A stretch of 64,000 nucleotides of DNA from Halalkalibacter oceani (GCF_023715705.1 NZ_JAMBOS010000004.1:186001-250000); one strand, 5' to 3'; counted from the stretch's first letter, positions 17,039-25,939 are shown. Made by a program: numbers and translations. The notes: generated by a model not told the origin, from the letters alone.

Positions 17039-17084
17039 CAAAAAAGCTTGAGGAATAGAGTGATTTTTCACCTCTTCCTCAAGC
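17039..17084 (-). terminator. Intrinsic terminator of the NAD(P)-binding oxidoreductase gene
   Basis: On the minus strand GCTTGAGGAAGAG and CTCTATTCCTCAAGC form a stem followed by a T run. It lies about 75 bases past the stop codon at 17158. Confidence 0.8.
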
Positions 17085-17157
17085 CCAAGGCCACTGTCCT
17101 ATTCAGCGCTACATTCGCTTCTGTCCACGCCCCTTTATATTAGCGCTTTGAACTATT

Positions 17158-17799
17158 TCATTCCAGCGCATCGAGCGCGTCGACAATCGGTGTGTCTCCA
17201 TTCAAAATTTCAAACGTTTTGTGAATCGTCTGCTCGCGCTCGACCACATTGGCGAGGACAATCGCGACATCCTCTCTCGTGATCGTATTATCCCGAACTT
17301 TAATTTCCGGTTCAAGCTTAATTTTTCCCAGAGCGGGATCATTGGTTAAGCTGCCCGGCCGCACAATCGTATAATCAAGCCCGGACCATTTCAAATGGTC
17401 GTCAGCCAGCTTTTTCGCCACCAGATAGTGACGAATCCGATCGCTTTTATCAGGGTCGACCGTTCCCATCGAACTGAGCATAACAAAACGTTTAATCCCG
17501 TGCTTTTCCGCCTCGTCAATTGTTTTGATCGCTCCCCAGAGATCGATCAAAATCGTTTTGTCCGCCCCGGTATGGCCGCCCGAGCCCGCTGCAAAGATGA
17601 CGGCCTCAACACCGGCAAACGCCGCGCTGATATCCCCTTCCAAGTCGGCGACAACCGTTCTTGCCGCGCCAAGCTTCAACAGCTCCTCGGCCTGCTCTTC
17701 CTTTCTGATCATCGCTACGGGCGAATGACCAAGCTCCTTGAGCTTCGTCAACAAATGCCGCGCTACCTGTCCATTTGCTCCAACGACTAAAACATCCAT
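17158..17799 (-). CDS. NAD(P)-binding oxidoreductase, YhfK-like atypical SDR
   Basis: 213-residue single-domain Rossmann protein. The nucleotide-binding motif is LVVGANGQVARHL (GxxGxxG variant), followed by AVIFAAGSGGHTGAD, FVMLSSMG and the HYLVAKKLADDHLK segment with the atypical-SDR Tyr-x3-Lys displaced to YLVAKK. The sequence resembles B. subtilis YhfK and other NmrA/YtfG-like quinone-reductase or flavin-reductase relatives. The substrate is unknown. AAGGAGAGA lies before the ATG, and a terminator follows. Confidence 0.85.
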   Translation of the reverse strand: MDVLVVGANGQVARHLLTKLKELGHSPVAMIRKEEQAEELLKLGAARTVVADLEGDISAAFAGVEAVIFAAGSGGHTGADKTILIDLWGAIKTIDEAEKHGIKRFVMLSSMGTVDPDKSDRIRHYLVAKKLADDHLKWSGLDYTIVRPGSLTNDPALGKIKLEPEIKVRDNTITREDVAIVLANVVEREQTIHKTFEILNGDTPIVDALDALE

Positions 17800-17862
17800 A
17801 AGTGATCTCTCCTTTCGCCGATTAGATTTCCCTTCTCCCCTCTACCGTAAACAAATTCAGGT

Positions 17863-17878
17863 CGCACGGTCAATTAAA
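17863..17878 (+). repeat. Short direct repeat flanking the TetR remnant, copy 1
   Basis: CGCACGGTCAATTAAA; the second copy CGAACGGTCAGTTAAA at 18375-18390 differs at two positions. The pair brackets the decayed TetR gene and may be old operators. Confidence 0.4.
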
Positions 17879-17984
17879 AAGCTCGCTCCGGCACGCGATA
17901 CGACGGCTAATGTTTAAATTGAATTATCTGGAATGCTGTGTTAATCAAAAGTATCATAATAGTATCAAGTGTAACGAACGAGGC

Positions 17985-18340
17985 AAGGTAGTGAAAGAAC
18001 AGTTTTTAGCAACAATCGCCCCATTCGTATTGGAGAATAGAGAAATTCAGTTATACAATTCCAGAATACATGGCCACTGAGAATATAGACAAAATGATGA
18101 GAAATAAGATATTTGAGTTGATTAAACCGGAATATGAAATTTTTTATCAAATTATTGACGAAGGTATGTCCCGTAAAGAATTTAAAAGTAATCAATCAGC
18201 TGATGGCTTATATTTTATACAGTACGCTCACAGGTTTAAGCATTACACAATTCTTTGGTTATCGTGATAAACAATTTCTCATGCTTTATCAGAGTGCAAT
18301 AGATATTTTTCTAAAAGGAATATCCAATAATTCCCCTTAA
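17985..18340 (+). pseudogene. Decayed TetR-family regulator
   Basis: Pieces of a TetR C-terminal ligand-binding domain are spread over three frames. First FLATIAPFVLENREIQLYN, then IPEYMATENIDKMMRNKIFEL ... IIDEGMSRKEFKS (ATG 18070, frame ends 18267), then LTGLSITQFFGYRDKQ ... YQSAIDIFLKGISNN (ends 18340). At least two frameshifts (near 18058 and 18230) break the gene. The N-terminal helix-turn-helix is not visible. The base composition is much more A+T-rich than the neighbouring core genes, as is the following acetyltransferase gene. This suggests a horizontally acquired regulator-target pair. Confidence 0.65.
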
Positions 18341-18374
18341 AATAGAAGGGTTTTTAAAATAAGCTTTAATAAAC

Positions 18375-18390
18375 CGAACGGTCAGTTAAA
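18375..18390 (+). repeat. Dyad/direct repeat copy 2 before the GNAT gene
   Basis: CGAACGGTCAGTTAAA overlaps an imperfect dyad AACCGAACGGTCAGTT (12 of 16 positions symmetric). It resembles TetR-type operators and lies 18 bases upstream of the acetyltransferase start. Confidence 0.4.
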
Positions 18391-18408
18391 TATCAAGGAG
18401 GAATCTAA

Positions 18409-19011
18409 ATGGAAAGTTATGAAATTAGAGTAAGGCCAATGAGAGGGGTTAAAGAAGATGTATCTCGTGAGGTTGCAGCCGTTTTTGTTAATGGATACGA
18501 GAAAGATTTAGCTTTTCTCTCAAATAATCGAGAAAGGTTAATTGAGGCGTTTCAGAAAATGATCTGTACAGATGTTTTTTACTTTGCCATTTTAGAAGGG
18601 GATATTGTTGGAATTCTGGCTTGTTCCAATAACCAGAAGCGAGCATTAACAATTGATAAGTCAATTTTGAGAGAGTATTTTGGCTTTGTGAAGGGGAGCA
18701 TGGCTTATCATTTTATGAAAGATGAGTTCAATAAAAAATTGCCCTACCAAGATGATACAGCTTATATTGAATGTGTTGCTACCACAGTTAAGGCTAGAGG
18801 TAAAGGTATTTCAACTGCTCTGATGAATTACGTATTAGAAACTGAGAATTATCATCGCTATACGCTGGAAGTTGTGGATACAAATGAGGTTGCTTGTCGA
18901 TTATATAAAAAATTGGGTTTTACAGAGTTCGAACGGAAAAAAGAAAGTTTTTCAAAACTGAAAGGCTTTACGCATAGAATTTATATGGAATTGTATGTCG
19001 CCAATAAGTAA
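18409..19011 (+). CDS. GNAT-family N-acetyltransferase
   Basis: 200-residue acyltransferase of the Gcn5-related family. Acetyl-CoA is probably bound by the beta4-alpha3 region VATTVKARGKGISTALMNYVL (the usual R/Q-x-x-G-x-G/A pattern is present as RGKGIS). The C-terminal LEVVDTNEVACRLYKKLGF segment is typical. The substrate is unknown. Strong AAGGAGG 8 bases upstream. The A+T-rich composition and the adjacent TetR remnant suggest that both came in together. Confidence 0.88.
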   Translation: MESYEIRVRPMRGVKEDVSREVAAVFVNGYEKDLAFLSNNRERLIEAFQKMICTDVFYFAILEGDIVGILACSNNQKRALTIDKSILREYFGFVKGSMAYHFMKDEFNKKLPYQDDTAYIECVATTVKARGKGISTALMNYVLETENYHRYTLEVVDTNEVACRLYKKLGFTEFERKKESFSKLKGFTHRIYMELYVANK

Positions 19012-19208
19012 ATAGAGATTTAAAATACTGGGTTGCATTATCTGTTTAATGAGAACCTTCATTAAGAAACGTAAGCCACGATTTAATTCAAGTCCTTTCC
19101 ATGTTAACGCTACTTTCAATTGGGATGAAGGAACAGACCGCGTCATAACAAACAACTATGGTGTCGATTTTTCCACACTTACCTCCACCAAATAATCCGA
19201 ATACCAAA
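19012..19208. other. Intergenic region with an unconvincing 48-codon reading frame
   Basis: An ATG at 19049 opens a 48-residue frame ending at 19195 (contains NATFNWDEGTDRVITNNYG). It has no ribosome site and no recognisable family; it may be a remnant. Confidence 0.25.
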
Positions 19209-19252
19209 AAAGAATGTCCTGAAAAGCGTTCGCCTTTTCAAGACATTCTTTA
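19209..19252. terminator. Bidirectional terminator between the GNAT gene and yebE
   Basis: Arms AAGAATGTCCTGAAAAG and CTTTTCAAGACATTCTT with A and T runs on the two sides. It lies 12 bases after the stop of the minus-strand yebE gene. Confidence 0.85.
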
Positions 19253-19263
19253 ACAGCTGTACG

Positions 19264-19818
19264 CTAGGATACTTTCGCTTTGCTGCGCATGAATTTCTCT
19301 TTTCTTTTTTTCATTGCTTTTGTAATATAACCGCCTTTGAAGTTGCGCGGTTCGTACGAGACGATGAAGGCACTCGGTTCAAACTTGCTGACAATTTCAA
19401 TAAATTCCTTCTCACGATCCCGTCTAGCCGTACAATCCAACCGGTAGCGTCTCGCTTCGTTCATCCCTTCCACTTCTGCGGTTGAAACACTGAAGCCCAC
19501 CTCACGCAAGCGGTTTGTCAGGTCTTCGTTTTTTTGCATTATATTTACTTCGATCGTTACATAACCGATCGCCAGCTTCTGTTCAATTATTTGTCCAATA
19601 TAGACACCAATTCCAAAACCTAATGCATAGGAGATCATATTCATATAATTCGATAAATCACTAAAGACAATGCCAAGCGCGACAACGTAAATAATCCCTT
19701 CAAGCATGCCCATCGCCGCCGCTTTTTCCTTCATTCCCTTTACCATCATAATCGTACGCAAAGTCAACACCGGGACAAAAAGCAACTGGGCAACAAAAAT
19801 AATCAACGCCTGCAACAT
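19264..19818 (-). CDS. yebE: YebE, UPF0316/DUF2179 membrane protein
   Basis: 184-residue protein with three N-terminal membrane segments (residues about 1-80, e.g. [34 protein letters not shown]). A cytoplasmic DUF2179 domain follows, with [21 protein letters not shown] and [17 protein letters not shown]. The length and order of parts match UPF0316 (B. subtilis YebE). DUF2179 also occurs in other Firmicute membrane proteins and may bind a small ligand, but no function is established. AGGTGATC precedes the ATG; monocistronic. Confidence 0.9.
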   Translation of the reverse strand: MLQALIIFVAQLLFVPVLTLRTIMMVKGMKEKAAAMGMLEGIIYVVALGIVFSDLSNYMNMISYALGFGIGVYIGQIIEQKLAIGYVTIEVNIMQKNEDLTNRLREVGFSVSTAEVEGMNEARRYRLDCTARRDREKEFIEIVSKFEPSAFIVSYEPRNFKGGYITKAMKKRKEKFMRSKAKVS

Positions 19819-20017
19819 ATTTGATCACCTACTTTCTAAACTTAACAACTACCGTAGTGTAACAGGAAATATTCCGATAAGCCAGCCTCTTTTTTTGCTT
19901 TTTTTTGGATTGCTACATTTCTGTTACAATCAGCCGCTCCGGCCTGAATTCTATCAATTTATGGTAAAATGACAGAGAAGCAAATCATGCGAACGAACGT
20001 CAAGGAGTACCGCTGTT

Positions 20018-21052
20018 ATGCACAATGTAAAAGAGCGTTTTCTTTCATTTACTAAAGACTTTCTCGGCTTTCTCTTACTTATTCTCTTTCTCGTATTATT
20101 TTTCACAATTGAATCTTTTAAAAATGAGCAAGCAGGCTTCACTGTCCCGGACACCTGGCTGCAGGTAAACACGATCTTTCTCAGTATTGTTCTCGAAGCA
20201 ATTCCTTTTATTTTACTTGGCGTCTTCGTTTCAGCTCTGATTCAAATTTATGTCAAGGAAAGCTGGATGCAGCGCTTTTTGCCGCAAAACGCATACGCCG
20301 CACTTTTACCTGCTGCTATTTTAGGTACAATCTTTCCGATTTGTGAATGTGCCATCGTCCCGATTGTCCGTCGGTTGATCAAAAAAGGCATGCCTCTCCA
20401 TGTCGGCGTCGTCTTCCTTGTCGCTGCGCCGATCCTTAATCCGGTTGTCGCCGCTTCAACCTTTTTTGCCTTTCGGACCGACCTTACCGTGTTATATGCC
20501 CGGATGGGACTCGCTTTCATCCTCTCAATCATAATTGGAGCAATCTTGTACATAGTCTTTAAGAACAAACATCATCTAAAGCGAACAAAGCATGAACATA
20601 CCCACGAGCATGTCGAAGTGATGACTGACTCGCACACTCCTGCAACACGGTGGAAGCAAACGCTCTACCATGCCGCCGATGAATTTTTTCTGATGGGGAA
20701 ATATTTGATACTCGGCGCTTTCATCGCCGCGCTCTTCCAGACATTTCTTGACCGCAACTTCCTGCAGGCAATTGGCGGGAATGAGTGGTCGGCCACAGCG
20801 GTGATGATGGCATTCGCTTATTTATTGTCGCTCTGTTCGGAGGCCGATGCGTTTGTCGCCTCATCCTTTTCCAACATGTTTACAACCGGCTCGATCGTTG
20901 CCTTTCTCGTTTACGGTCCGATGCTCGATTTAAAAAATACGATTATGCTATTCGCGTTCTTCTCAGCTCGTTTTGTCATCGTCTTCATTCTGACTGTTAC
21001 GCTGACCGTTTTTCTCGCTGTGATGGCACTTCAACTTAGCGGGATTATTTAA
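20018..21052 (+). CDS. ycgR: Predicted permease, UPF0718/YcgR family
   Basis: 344-residue polytopic membrane protein with about eight segments. Conserved signature regions are FPICECAIVPIVRRLIKKGMPLHVGVVFLVAAPILNP and SLCSEADAFVASSF. A His-rich loop (KHHLKRTKHEHTHEHVEV, near residues 187-204) suggests metal binding. Its partner, the TIGR03943-type protein, follows 12 bases downstream as in B. subtilis ycgR-ycgQ. The transported substrate is unknown; metal ions or small organics are possible. AAGGAG precedes the ATG. Confidence 0.88.
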   Translation: MHNVKERFLSFTKDFLGFLLLILFLVLFFTIESFKNEQAGFTVPDTWLQVNTIFLSIVLEAIPFILLGVFVSALIQIYVKESWMQRFLPQNAYAALLPAAILGTIFPICECAIVPIVRRLIKKGMPLHVGVVFLVAAPILNPVVAASTFFAFRTDLTVLYARMGLAFILSIIIGAILYIVFKNKHHLKRTKHEHTHEHVEVMTDSHTPATRWKQTLYHAADEFFLMGKYLILGAFIAALFQTFLDRNFLQAIGGNEWSATAVMMAFAYLLSLCSEADAFVASSFSNMFTTGSIVAFLVYGPMLDLKNTIMLFAFFSARFVIVFILTVTLTVFLAVMALQLSGII

Positions 21053-21064
21053 TAAGGAGGGATC

Positions 21065-22033
21065 ATGAATATGAAGAAGCATGCTGATCTCGGCTTCCAT
21101 GCTTATATTCGAGGGATTATTTTAATTGGCTTTGCCCTGTTAATGCTCGCTTTTATCATCACCGGCAATATCCGTTATTATATTGCTCCGACGATGATGC
21201 CTTTTATTTACTTTGCCACCGTTGTCTTTCTGCTGCTCGGTGTCGTCCAGATTATCAGAAGTACCGCGAAAAATGAAGAGACGGAGCATGCCTGCGATTG
21301 CGGTGCCGACCACAGCATGCCTGGCTCATCGGCCGGCAAGCTGCTCGTTTATTCGATTTTCATCATTCCGATTATTCTTGGATTTGTGTTGCCGGACAAA
21401 GTATTGGACAGCTCAGTTGCCGCTAACCGCGGGATTCAGTATGGCTCCGGGATTCTTACCGAACAAAATCCCGTTCCTTCACCGGACCAGCCGCCCGCCA
21501 CAGACACATCAAGGGCGGAGGCGTTTTTAGCGGACCCTGATGGCTATTACGAGCAGCTTGAAGCGGGGGATACTGACGCTGATGAGTTCGACCCGCGCGA
21601 CTATTATGTCGAGGAAGGCTTCAAACAATATTACGAGGACTTAGCCGAAGAGTTTCATCAATCAGAGTCCGTTATCGTCACCGAGGAAAATTATCTTGAT
21701 GTGATGACGATCCTCGACCTTCAGCTCCCGCGCTTTATCGGTCACACGATTGAGATCACCGGCTTTGTCTATCGGGAGCCGGAATTCGCCGACCACCAAT
21801 TTGTCGTTGCCCGCTTCGGCATGACGTGCTGTGTCGCTGACGCCGCCGTTTACGGAACGATGGTCCACACGGACGACGCAAGCCAGTTTGAAAATGATAC
21901 GTGGGTCAGACTGCGCGGCATCCTTAACCAAACCGAATATAACGGCTATCAGATGCCACTCGTTCAGTTAAAAGAAATTGAAGTGATTGAAGAACCGGAA
22001 AATCCATATGTCTTTCCGCGGTTCAGCTTTTAA
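21065..22033 (+). CDS. ycgQ: YcgQ, TIGR03943-family membrane-associated protein
   Basis: 322-residue partner of the upstream permease. Several N-terminal membrane segments (YIRGIILIGFALLMLAFIITG, MMPFIYFATVVFLLLGVVQII, LLVYSIFIIPIILGFVLPD) lead to an acidic extracytoplasmic linker. A C-terminal OB-like domain is typical of TIGR03943 (FIGHTIEITGFVYREPEF, FVVARFGMTCCVADAAVYG, WVRLRGILNQTEYNGYQMPL). A CDCGADH motif in the loop near residue 76 could bind metal. AGGAGGG precedes the ATG, and the spacing to ycgR indicates one operon. Confidence 0.88.
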   Translation: MNMKKHADLGFHAYIRGIILIGFALLMLAFIITGNIRYYIAPTMMPFIYFATVVFLLLGVVQIIRSTAKNEETEHACDCGADHSMPGSSAGKLLVYSIFIIPIILGFVLPDKVLDSSVAANRGIQYGSGILTEQNPVPSPDQPPATDTSRAEAFLADPDGYYEQLEAGDTDADEFDPRDYYVEEGFKQYYEDLAEEFHQSESVIVTEENYLDVMTILDLQLPRFIGHTIEITGFVYREPEFADHQFVVARFGMTCCVADAAVYGTMVHTDDASQFENDTWVRLRGILNQTEYNGYQMPLVQLKEIEVIEEPENPYVFPRFSF

Positions 22034-22094
22034 GGGCTTGGCAAACGGTAAAATCAACCTCCCTGTCCCATGGACATCCTCTCAGACTGTAGAC

Positions 22095-22142
22095 AAAACG
22101 GCTTTGAGAAAAAAGGACACTCTCAAAGCCGTTTTGATTTTT
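22095..22142 (+). terminator. Intrinsic terminator of ycgR-ycgQ
   Basis: Perfect 15-base arms AAAACGGCTTTGAGA and TCTCAAAGCCGTTTT followed by a T-rich stretch. Confidence 0.88.
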
Positions 22143-22254
22143 CCTATCGGTTTCCGGATATGGCGCTGTCGGTTCGGTATTGTTGAGGAGAAGCAACCTC
22201 GCTTTTCCCACTAGAAAAGCGAAGGCGAAGAGCTAAACCTTGACTACGAAACAA

Positions 22255-22283
22255 AATAAGCCTGTCGGAAAAGTCGACAGGCT
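22255..22283 (-). terminator. Terminator of the 3D-domain protein gene
   Basis: On the minus strand AGCCTGTCG and CGACAGGCT form a hairpin followed by TATTTTGTTT. A second hairpin (GAGGATGTCC/GGACATCCTC, 22286-22325) lies just before it. Confidence 0.65.
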
Positions 22284-22331
22284 GAGAGGATGTCCCAAAC
22301 CACCGATTGTGTGTTGGACATCCTCTTCATA

Positions 22332-23219
22332 TTATTCCATAATCGTGACCGTAACGGTTCTCCGTCCGAACGACAGTGCCTCTTCCTTTGTCGGCACATG
22401 AAGATCAATTTTATTCCCTTTAATGGCCCCGCCTGTATCACCGGCGATCGCTTCCCCGTAACCTTCTACATAAACACGGGTTCCAAGAGGAATGACGTTG
22501 GGATCAACAGCGATCACTTTTTGCTGACGATTTTCGCGCAGATTAATACCCGTAGCAGTCACCCCCGAACAGCCCTGACAATCAGCGGTATAGGCGGTCG
22601 CCTCCATTTCCAAAACAGTGGCTCCCTCATCTCCAGCTGCTGGCTCACTTGTCGCTGCCTGAACGAGCGGCTCTATCTCCGCTTCCTTTCCCGACTGCTC
22701 CATCTGTGCCAGCTTCGCAAAGGTTTGTGGGCCAGCAATACCGTCGCTGGCAATTTGCTGTGAAGCTTGAAAAGCTTTTACAGCCTGCTTCGTAATCGGT
22801 CCAAAAATTCCATCTGCTTCTATTTGATCATCGCCCCATTTTTGAAGGAGCTTTTGCAATTCTTCAACGAGAACGCCTTCGTCGCCTTTGCTTAACATTA
22901 GCAATGCGCCTAACGTGTGCGGCCCGGCGATGCCATCCGCTGGTAAACTCGCTTCTTCCTGAAAACGTTTGACTGCTTCTTCTGTATCTGCATCATATTT
23001 TTCCGTAATGACTAGAGAGTCTATTCCGGCTTGCTCAACAAGCAATTGTTGCAAAATCCCAACCTCTTGATGCTCGCTCCCCCGTTCAAACTCGGTAGTT
23101 GTTAGCTGAGCTGGTTCCTGAGCTTCTGACAGAGCCGGTTGCGTGAAAAAGAGAACTCCTGCGGCTGCAATTGGGAATCCGATGTGACGTATCAATCGTG
23201 ATGGTCGATTCGGTTTCAA
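22332..23219 (-). CDS. Secreted 3D-domain cell-wall protein with two peptidoglycan-binding repeats (YocH-like)
   Basis: 295-residue exported protein. N-terminal signal sequence (RHIGFPIAAAGVLFFTQPALSEA), then two PG_binding_1 repeats (VGILQQLLVEQAGI ... LPADGIAGPHTLGALL, and VLVEELQKLLQKWGD ... EADGIFGPITKQAVKAFQ). A third short IASDGIAGPQTFAKL follows. The C-terminal 3D domain carries the three Asp residues seen as AVDPNVIPLG, AGDTGGAIKG and KIDLHV. This is the lytic-transglycosylase-like fold of YocH and YabE, so a muralytic role in wall turnover is likely. TTG start with a strong AAGGAGGG. A WalR-like box lies upstream. Confidence 0.9.
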   Translation of the reverse strand: MKPNRPSRLIRHIGFPIAAAGVLFFTQPALSEAQEPAQLTTTEFERGSEHQEVGILQQLLVEQAGIDSLVITEKYDADTEEAVKRFQEEASLPADGIAGPHTLGALLMLSKGDEGVLVEELQKLLQKWGDDQIEADGIFGPITKQAVKAFQASQQIASDGIAGPQTFAKLAQMEQSGKEAEIEPLVQAATSEPAAGDEGATVLEMEATAYTADCQGCSGVTATGINLRENRQQKVIAVDPNVIPLGTRVYVEGYGEAIAGDTGGAIKGNKIDLHVPTKEEALSFGRRTVTVTIME

Positions 23220-23341
23220 ATAAAACCCTCCTTATGTAAATGTCTCACCGAATGCAACGATATCAGCCAAGCCTTCAGGAAGCAATGGATTCCGACCTGT
23301 TTTAACGAAAACGAAATCGCCTTGTAAAGCACATAACCGAA

Positions 23342-23358
23342 TGTAAACAGGCTGTTAC
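23342..23358 (+). promoter_or_regulatory. WalR (YycF)-like binding site
   Basis: TGTAAA-CAGGC-TGTTAC fits the WalR consensus TGTWAH-N5-TGTWAH at every position, though in reverse orientation to the 3D-protein gene, 123 bases upstream of its start. YocH-type genes are known WalR targets in B. subtilis. Confidence 0.55.
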
Positions 23359-23472
23359 AAAACTGAAACGATGAGGCAGGACTCAAAAGGTTGTTTTTTT
23401 GCCTCTGATCCCCTCCTTTACGAAACAGGTTCAAAGCGGCAAGACGGAACCGGAGCCGCTTTTTCACACAAC

Positions 23473-23513
23473 AAAAAAGCCCGGGGAGAAAAATTTCATC
23501 TTCCCCCAGGCTT
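23473..23513 (-). terminator. Intrinsic terminator of cstA
   Basis: On the minus strand AAGCCTGGGGGAAGA and TCTCCCCGGGCTT form a stem followed by a T run. Confidence 0.85.
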
Positions 23514-23542
23514 GAAGCAGCGAGCACCTTTTACGTATCCGC

Positions 23543-25159
23543 TTACATTTTGACCGTCGTGTCCGCTTCCTCTTCAAAGATCGAGCGCCAGCCTTCGATC
23601 GCCAGGAACACACATAGAACAAATAAAGCGAAGGCAGAGCCAAACAGCAGCCAGTTGCCGGCAACAAAGTTGTTATACATCAATACGCCGAGTGCTGCCA
23701 CCGTTACGACAAACATAAAGACCATTGGGATGACGACGTAGAAATTGCGCGCGCCCGTTTTCTTAAGCCAGACAGCGACAGCAAGCAGGGCAAGAGCACC
23801 AAGCATCTGGTTGGCTGATCCGAATAACGGCCAAACCTGCTCCCACGTGCCGGTCAAGGCCAGTGCAGCAGCACCGATCAGCCCGGTAATTGTCGCAACA
23901 TGACTATTTTGGAACGCTTGCGGCGCCCGGTTTTCACTGATTTCCTGGACAGCGTAACGCATTAAACGCGTCGCCGAATCGAGCGTCGTTAGCAAAAATG
24001 CCGATGCCGTTAAAGCTGTAAACGTTACTGCCACTGATTCCGATATTCCCCAGAATGACATAAAATAACCGATCCCTGCCGCAAATGTCCCAATCGGGCC
24101 GCCTAAAGCATCTAACCGGGCCGCAAAGTCAGCCTGAGTTAAATAAGCAACAGAGCCGATCGCGATGATTGCCAGGAAGGCTTCAAGCAGCATCCCGCCA
24201 TAGGCGATAAACTTTCCGTTTCGTTCATTATCAAGCTGCTTCGCCGTCGTCCCCGATGAAACAAGGGAGTGGAAGCCGGAAATCGCCCCACAGGCAATGG
24301 TAATAAAAAGAATCGGAAACAGGAAGCCCATCGTTTCATGATTAAAGCCGGTATAAGCCGGCAGCTGAATCGTCGGAGCCGCAATCAATATGCCGACAGT
24401 CGCACCGATGATCATACCGTACAGCAAGAAAGCGTTTAAATAATCCCGCGGCTGAAGCAGCAGCCAGACTGGCATAACCGAAGCCACGTACGCATACCCG
24501 AGTAAGATCAGCGACCACGTCGTTGCGCTTAAGTGCAACGGGAACGAGATGCCGACCCAAATCGCGATCAGCATCGCCACAACTCCTAAAACGCTGCTGA
24601 TGACAAAATTCATTCGTAACTGGTTAACCAAAAAACCGAAGATGATGGCAATTCCAATGAATAACATCGACGCCGTCGCCGCTTCCGGCACGGACACAAA
24701 TGTATTCGCTACCAAAATCATGAAAACACCGACGATCAGAATCAGGGTCGCAATTGAAAAGGTGAGAAACAAGACTTGCCCTCTGCCACCCATATATTCT
24801 TTAATAATCGTACCAATCGATTGTGCTTTATGACGAATGGAAGCCTGAAGCGAGGTATAATCGTGGACACCGCCAATGAATATACTTCCGACAATAATCC
24901 AAATAACAGCGGGCAGCCAACCGAAGACGACGGCCGCAATTGGACCGGTTATCGGCCCCCCTCCGGCAATCGTTGCAAAATGATGGCCTAAAAGTACGGG
25001 TTTTTTTGCCGGTACATATTCCACACCGTCATTGACAGCCACTGCTGGTGTCTCGCGTCCGGGATCAACTTTCAGCTCGCGTTCAAGAAACCTTCCATAA
25101 ATTCGATAAGCTAACAATAGAATAACGCCGGATATCAATAATAATACTAAAAAGTTCAT
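23543..25159 (-). CDS. cstA: CstA-family transporter (carbon starvation protein)
   Basis: 538-residue permease with about 15 membrane segments. Members import peptides or pyruvate during carbon limitation. The conserved N-terminal HHFATIAGGGPITGPIAAVVFGWLPA and VHDYTSLQASIRHKAQSIG are present, as are ACGAISGFHSLVSSGTTAKQL and FLLTTLDSATRLMRYAVQE. Short form of the family. Its start overlaps the stop of the upstream 177-residue gene by 4 bases (ATGA), implying coupled translation, and AAGGAGG lies 10 bases upstream inside that gene. Substrate not determined. Confidence 0.93.
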   Translation of the reverse strand: MNFLVLLLISGVILLLAYRIYGRFLERELKVDPGRETPAVAVNDGVEYVPAKKPVLLGHHFATIAGGGPITGPIAAVVFGWLPAVIWIIVGSIFIGGVHDYTSLQASIRHKAQSIGTIIKEYMGGRGQVLFLTFSIATLILIVGVFMILVANTFVSVPEAATASMLFIGIAIIFGFLVNQLRMNFVISSVLGVVAMLIAIWVGISFPLHLSATTWSLILLGYAYVASVMPVWLLLQPRDYLNAFLLYGMIIGATVGILIAAPTIQLPAYTGFNHETMGFLFPILFITIACGAISGFHSLVSSGTTAKQLDNERNGKFIAYGGMLLEAFLAIIAIGSVAYLTQADFAARLDALGGPIGTFAAGIGYFMSFWGISESVAVTFTALTASAFLLTTLDSATRLMRYAVQEISENRAPQAFQNSHVATITGLIGAAALALTGTWEQVWPLFGSANQMLGALALLAVAVWLKKTGARNFYVVIPMVFMFVVTVAALGVLMYNNFVAGNWLLFGSAFALFVLCVFLAIEGWRSIFEEEADTTVKM

Positions 25160-25689
25160 GACTTCGCTTCCTCCTTTGTTAAGGCATTTTCAAACCCTTT
25201 AACAAACTCTCTCCCTTTTTTGTGCACAAACACATTTTTCTCTTGTAAACTAACGACGGCCATATAACGATCAGCCCAACCGTGCCAGCCATATTTCAAA
25301 AATTTAATTTTACGCGCCCGCCTTATCTCCTTCTGCACCTTCTTATCAACCGGACCATCGACGACAATCACTCCAAGGAAATAGGTCGACATATGCTCCT
25401 GTTTTTTCGGGACGAAGGAAGAAATATGTTTATCTATTTCAGCGGCAAACTGCCTGACTTCGGCCACGCTGAGAGCTTGCTCCGCCTTCCTGACAAAAAC
25501 ATACTGTTGATTTTCCACGCTCCATACTTTGATCGATTTTGTCATCAAGTACTTTTCATCCCGTCGTTTAAATTCCGCATAAAAAGCGAGTGGAAGCTCA
25601 CCAATCTTTTCGTCACGGTAGACATTAAACTGCATTGTGTACTGATTCGCCATCGTATTCAAATATTTGTCTACACTTGTTTGTGCCAT
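25156..25689 (-). CDS. Unknown protein translationally coupled to CstA
   Basis: 177-residue soluble protein, no signal or membrane segment. It is rich in charged and aromatic residues, with features FYAEFKRRDEKYLMTKSIKVW, FLGVIVVDGPVDKKVQKEIRR and KFLKYGWHGWADRYMAVVSL. I do not recognise the family. Pattern suggests an alpha/beta domain. GAGGTGG lies 7 bases before the ATG and the gene ends inside the cstA start, so it should be made in step with the transporter. It could be a regulator or accessory subunit of CstA. The coupling is visible; the role is inference. Confidence 0.75.
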   Translation of the reverse strand: MAQTSVDKYLNTMANQYTMQFNVYRDEKIGELPLAFYAEFKRRDEKYLMTKSIKVWSVENQQYVFVRKAEQALSVAEVRQFAAEIDKHISSFVPKKQEHMSTYFLGVIVVDGPVDKKVQKEIRRARKIKFLKYGWHGWADRYMAVVSLQEKNVFVHKKGREFVKGFENALTKEEAKS

Positions 25690-25898
25690 TTCATTACCAC
25701 CTCAACCACACTTTTGTTCTCATTCCCCCTCTCAAGAAGTCGGCTATCTCCCCCTTTGAAGTTTATTCCTGCTACTGGATAATTAGTAGGAATATTCAAT
25801 CAATTTAAAACTCTTCTAAATTATACATTATTTCAGAAAAGAATCTAATCAACCTAAAGACCTATATAATTTACTAAAAATAGGTTGTTTAGTTTAAT

Positions 25899-25939
25899 AA
25901 AAAGAGGGCTTCGAAAGCAACTGCTTTTCGAAACCCTCC
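25899..25939 (-). terminator. Intrinsic terminator of the PTS IIA gene
   Basis: On the minus strand GAGGGTTTCGAAAAGCA and TGCTTTCGAAGCCCTC form a stem followed by a T run. Confidence 0.85.

Noticed and set aside
19049-19195. 48-codon frame after the GNAT gene
   Set aside because: No ribosome site or homology; mentioned only as a possible remnant.
22290-22763. 157-codon plus-strand frame
   Set aside because: Antisense shadow of the 3D-domain protein gene.
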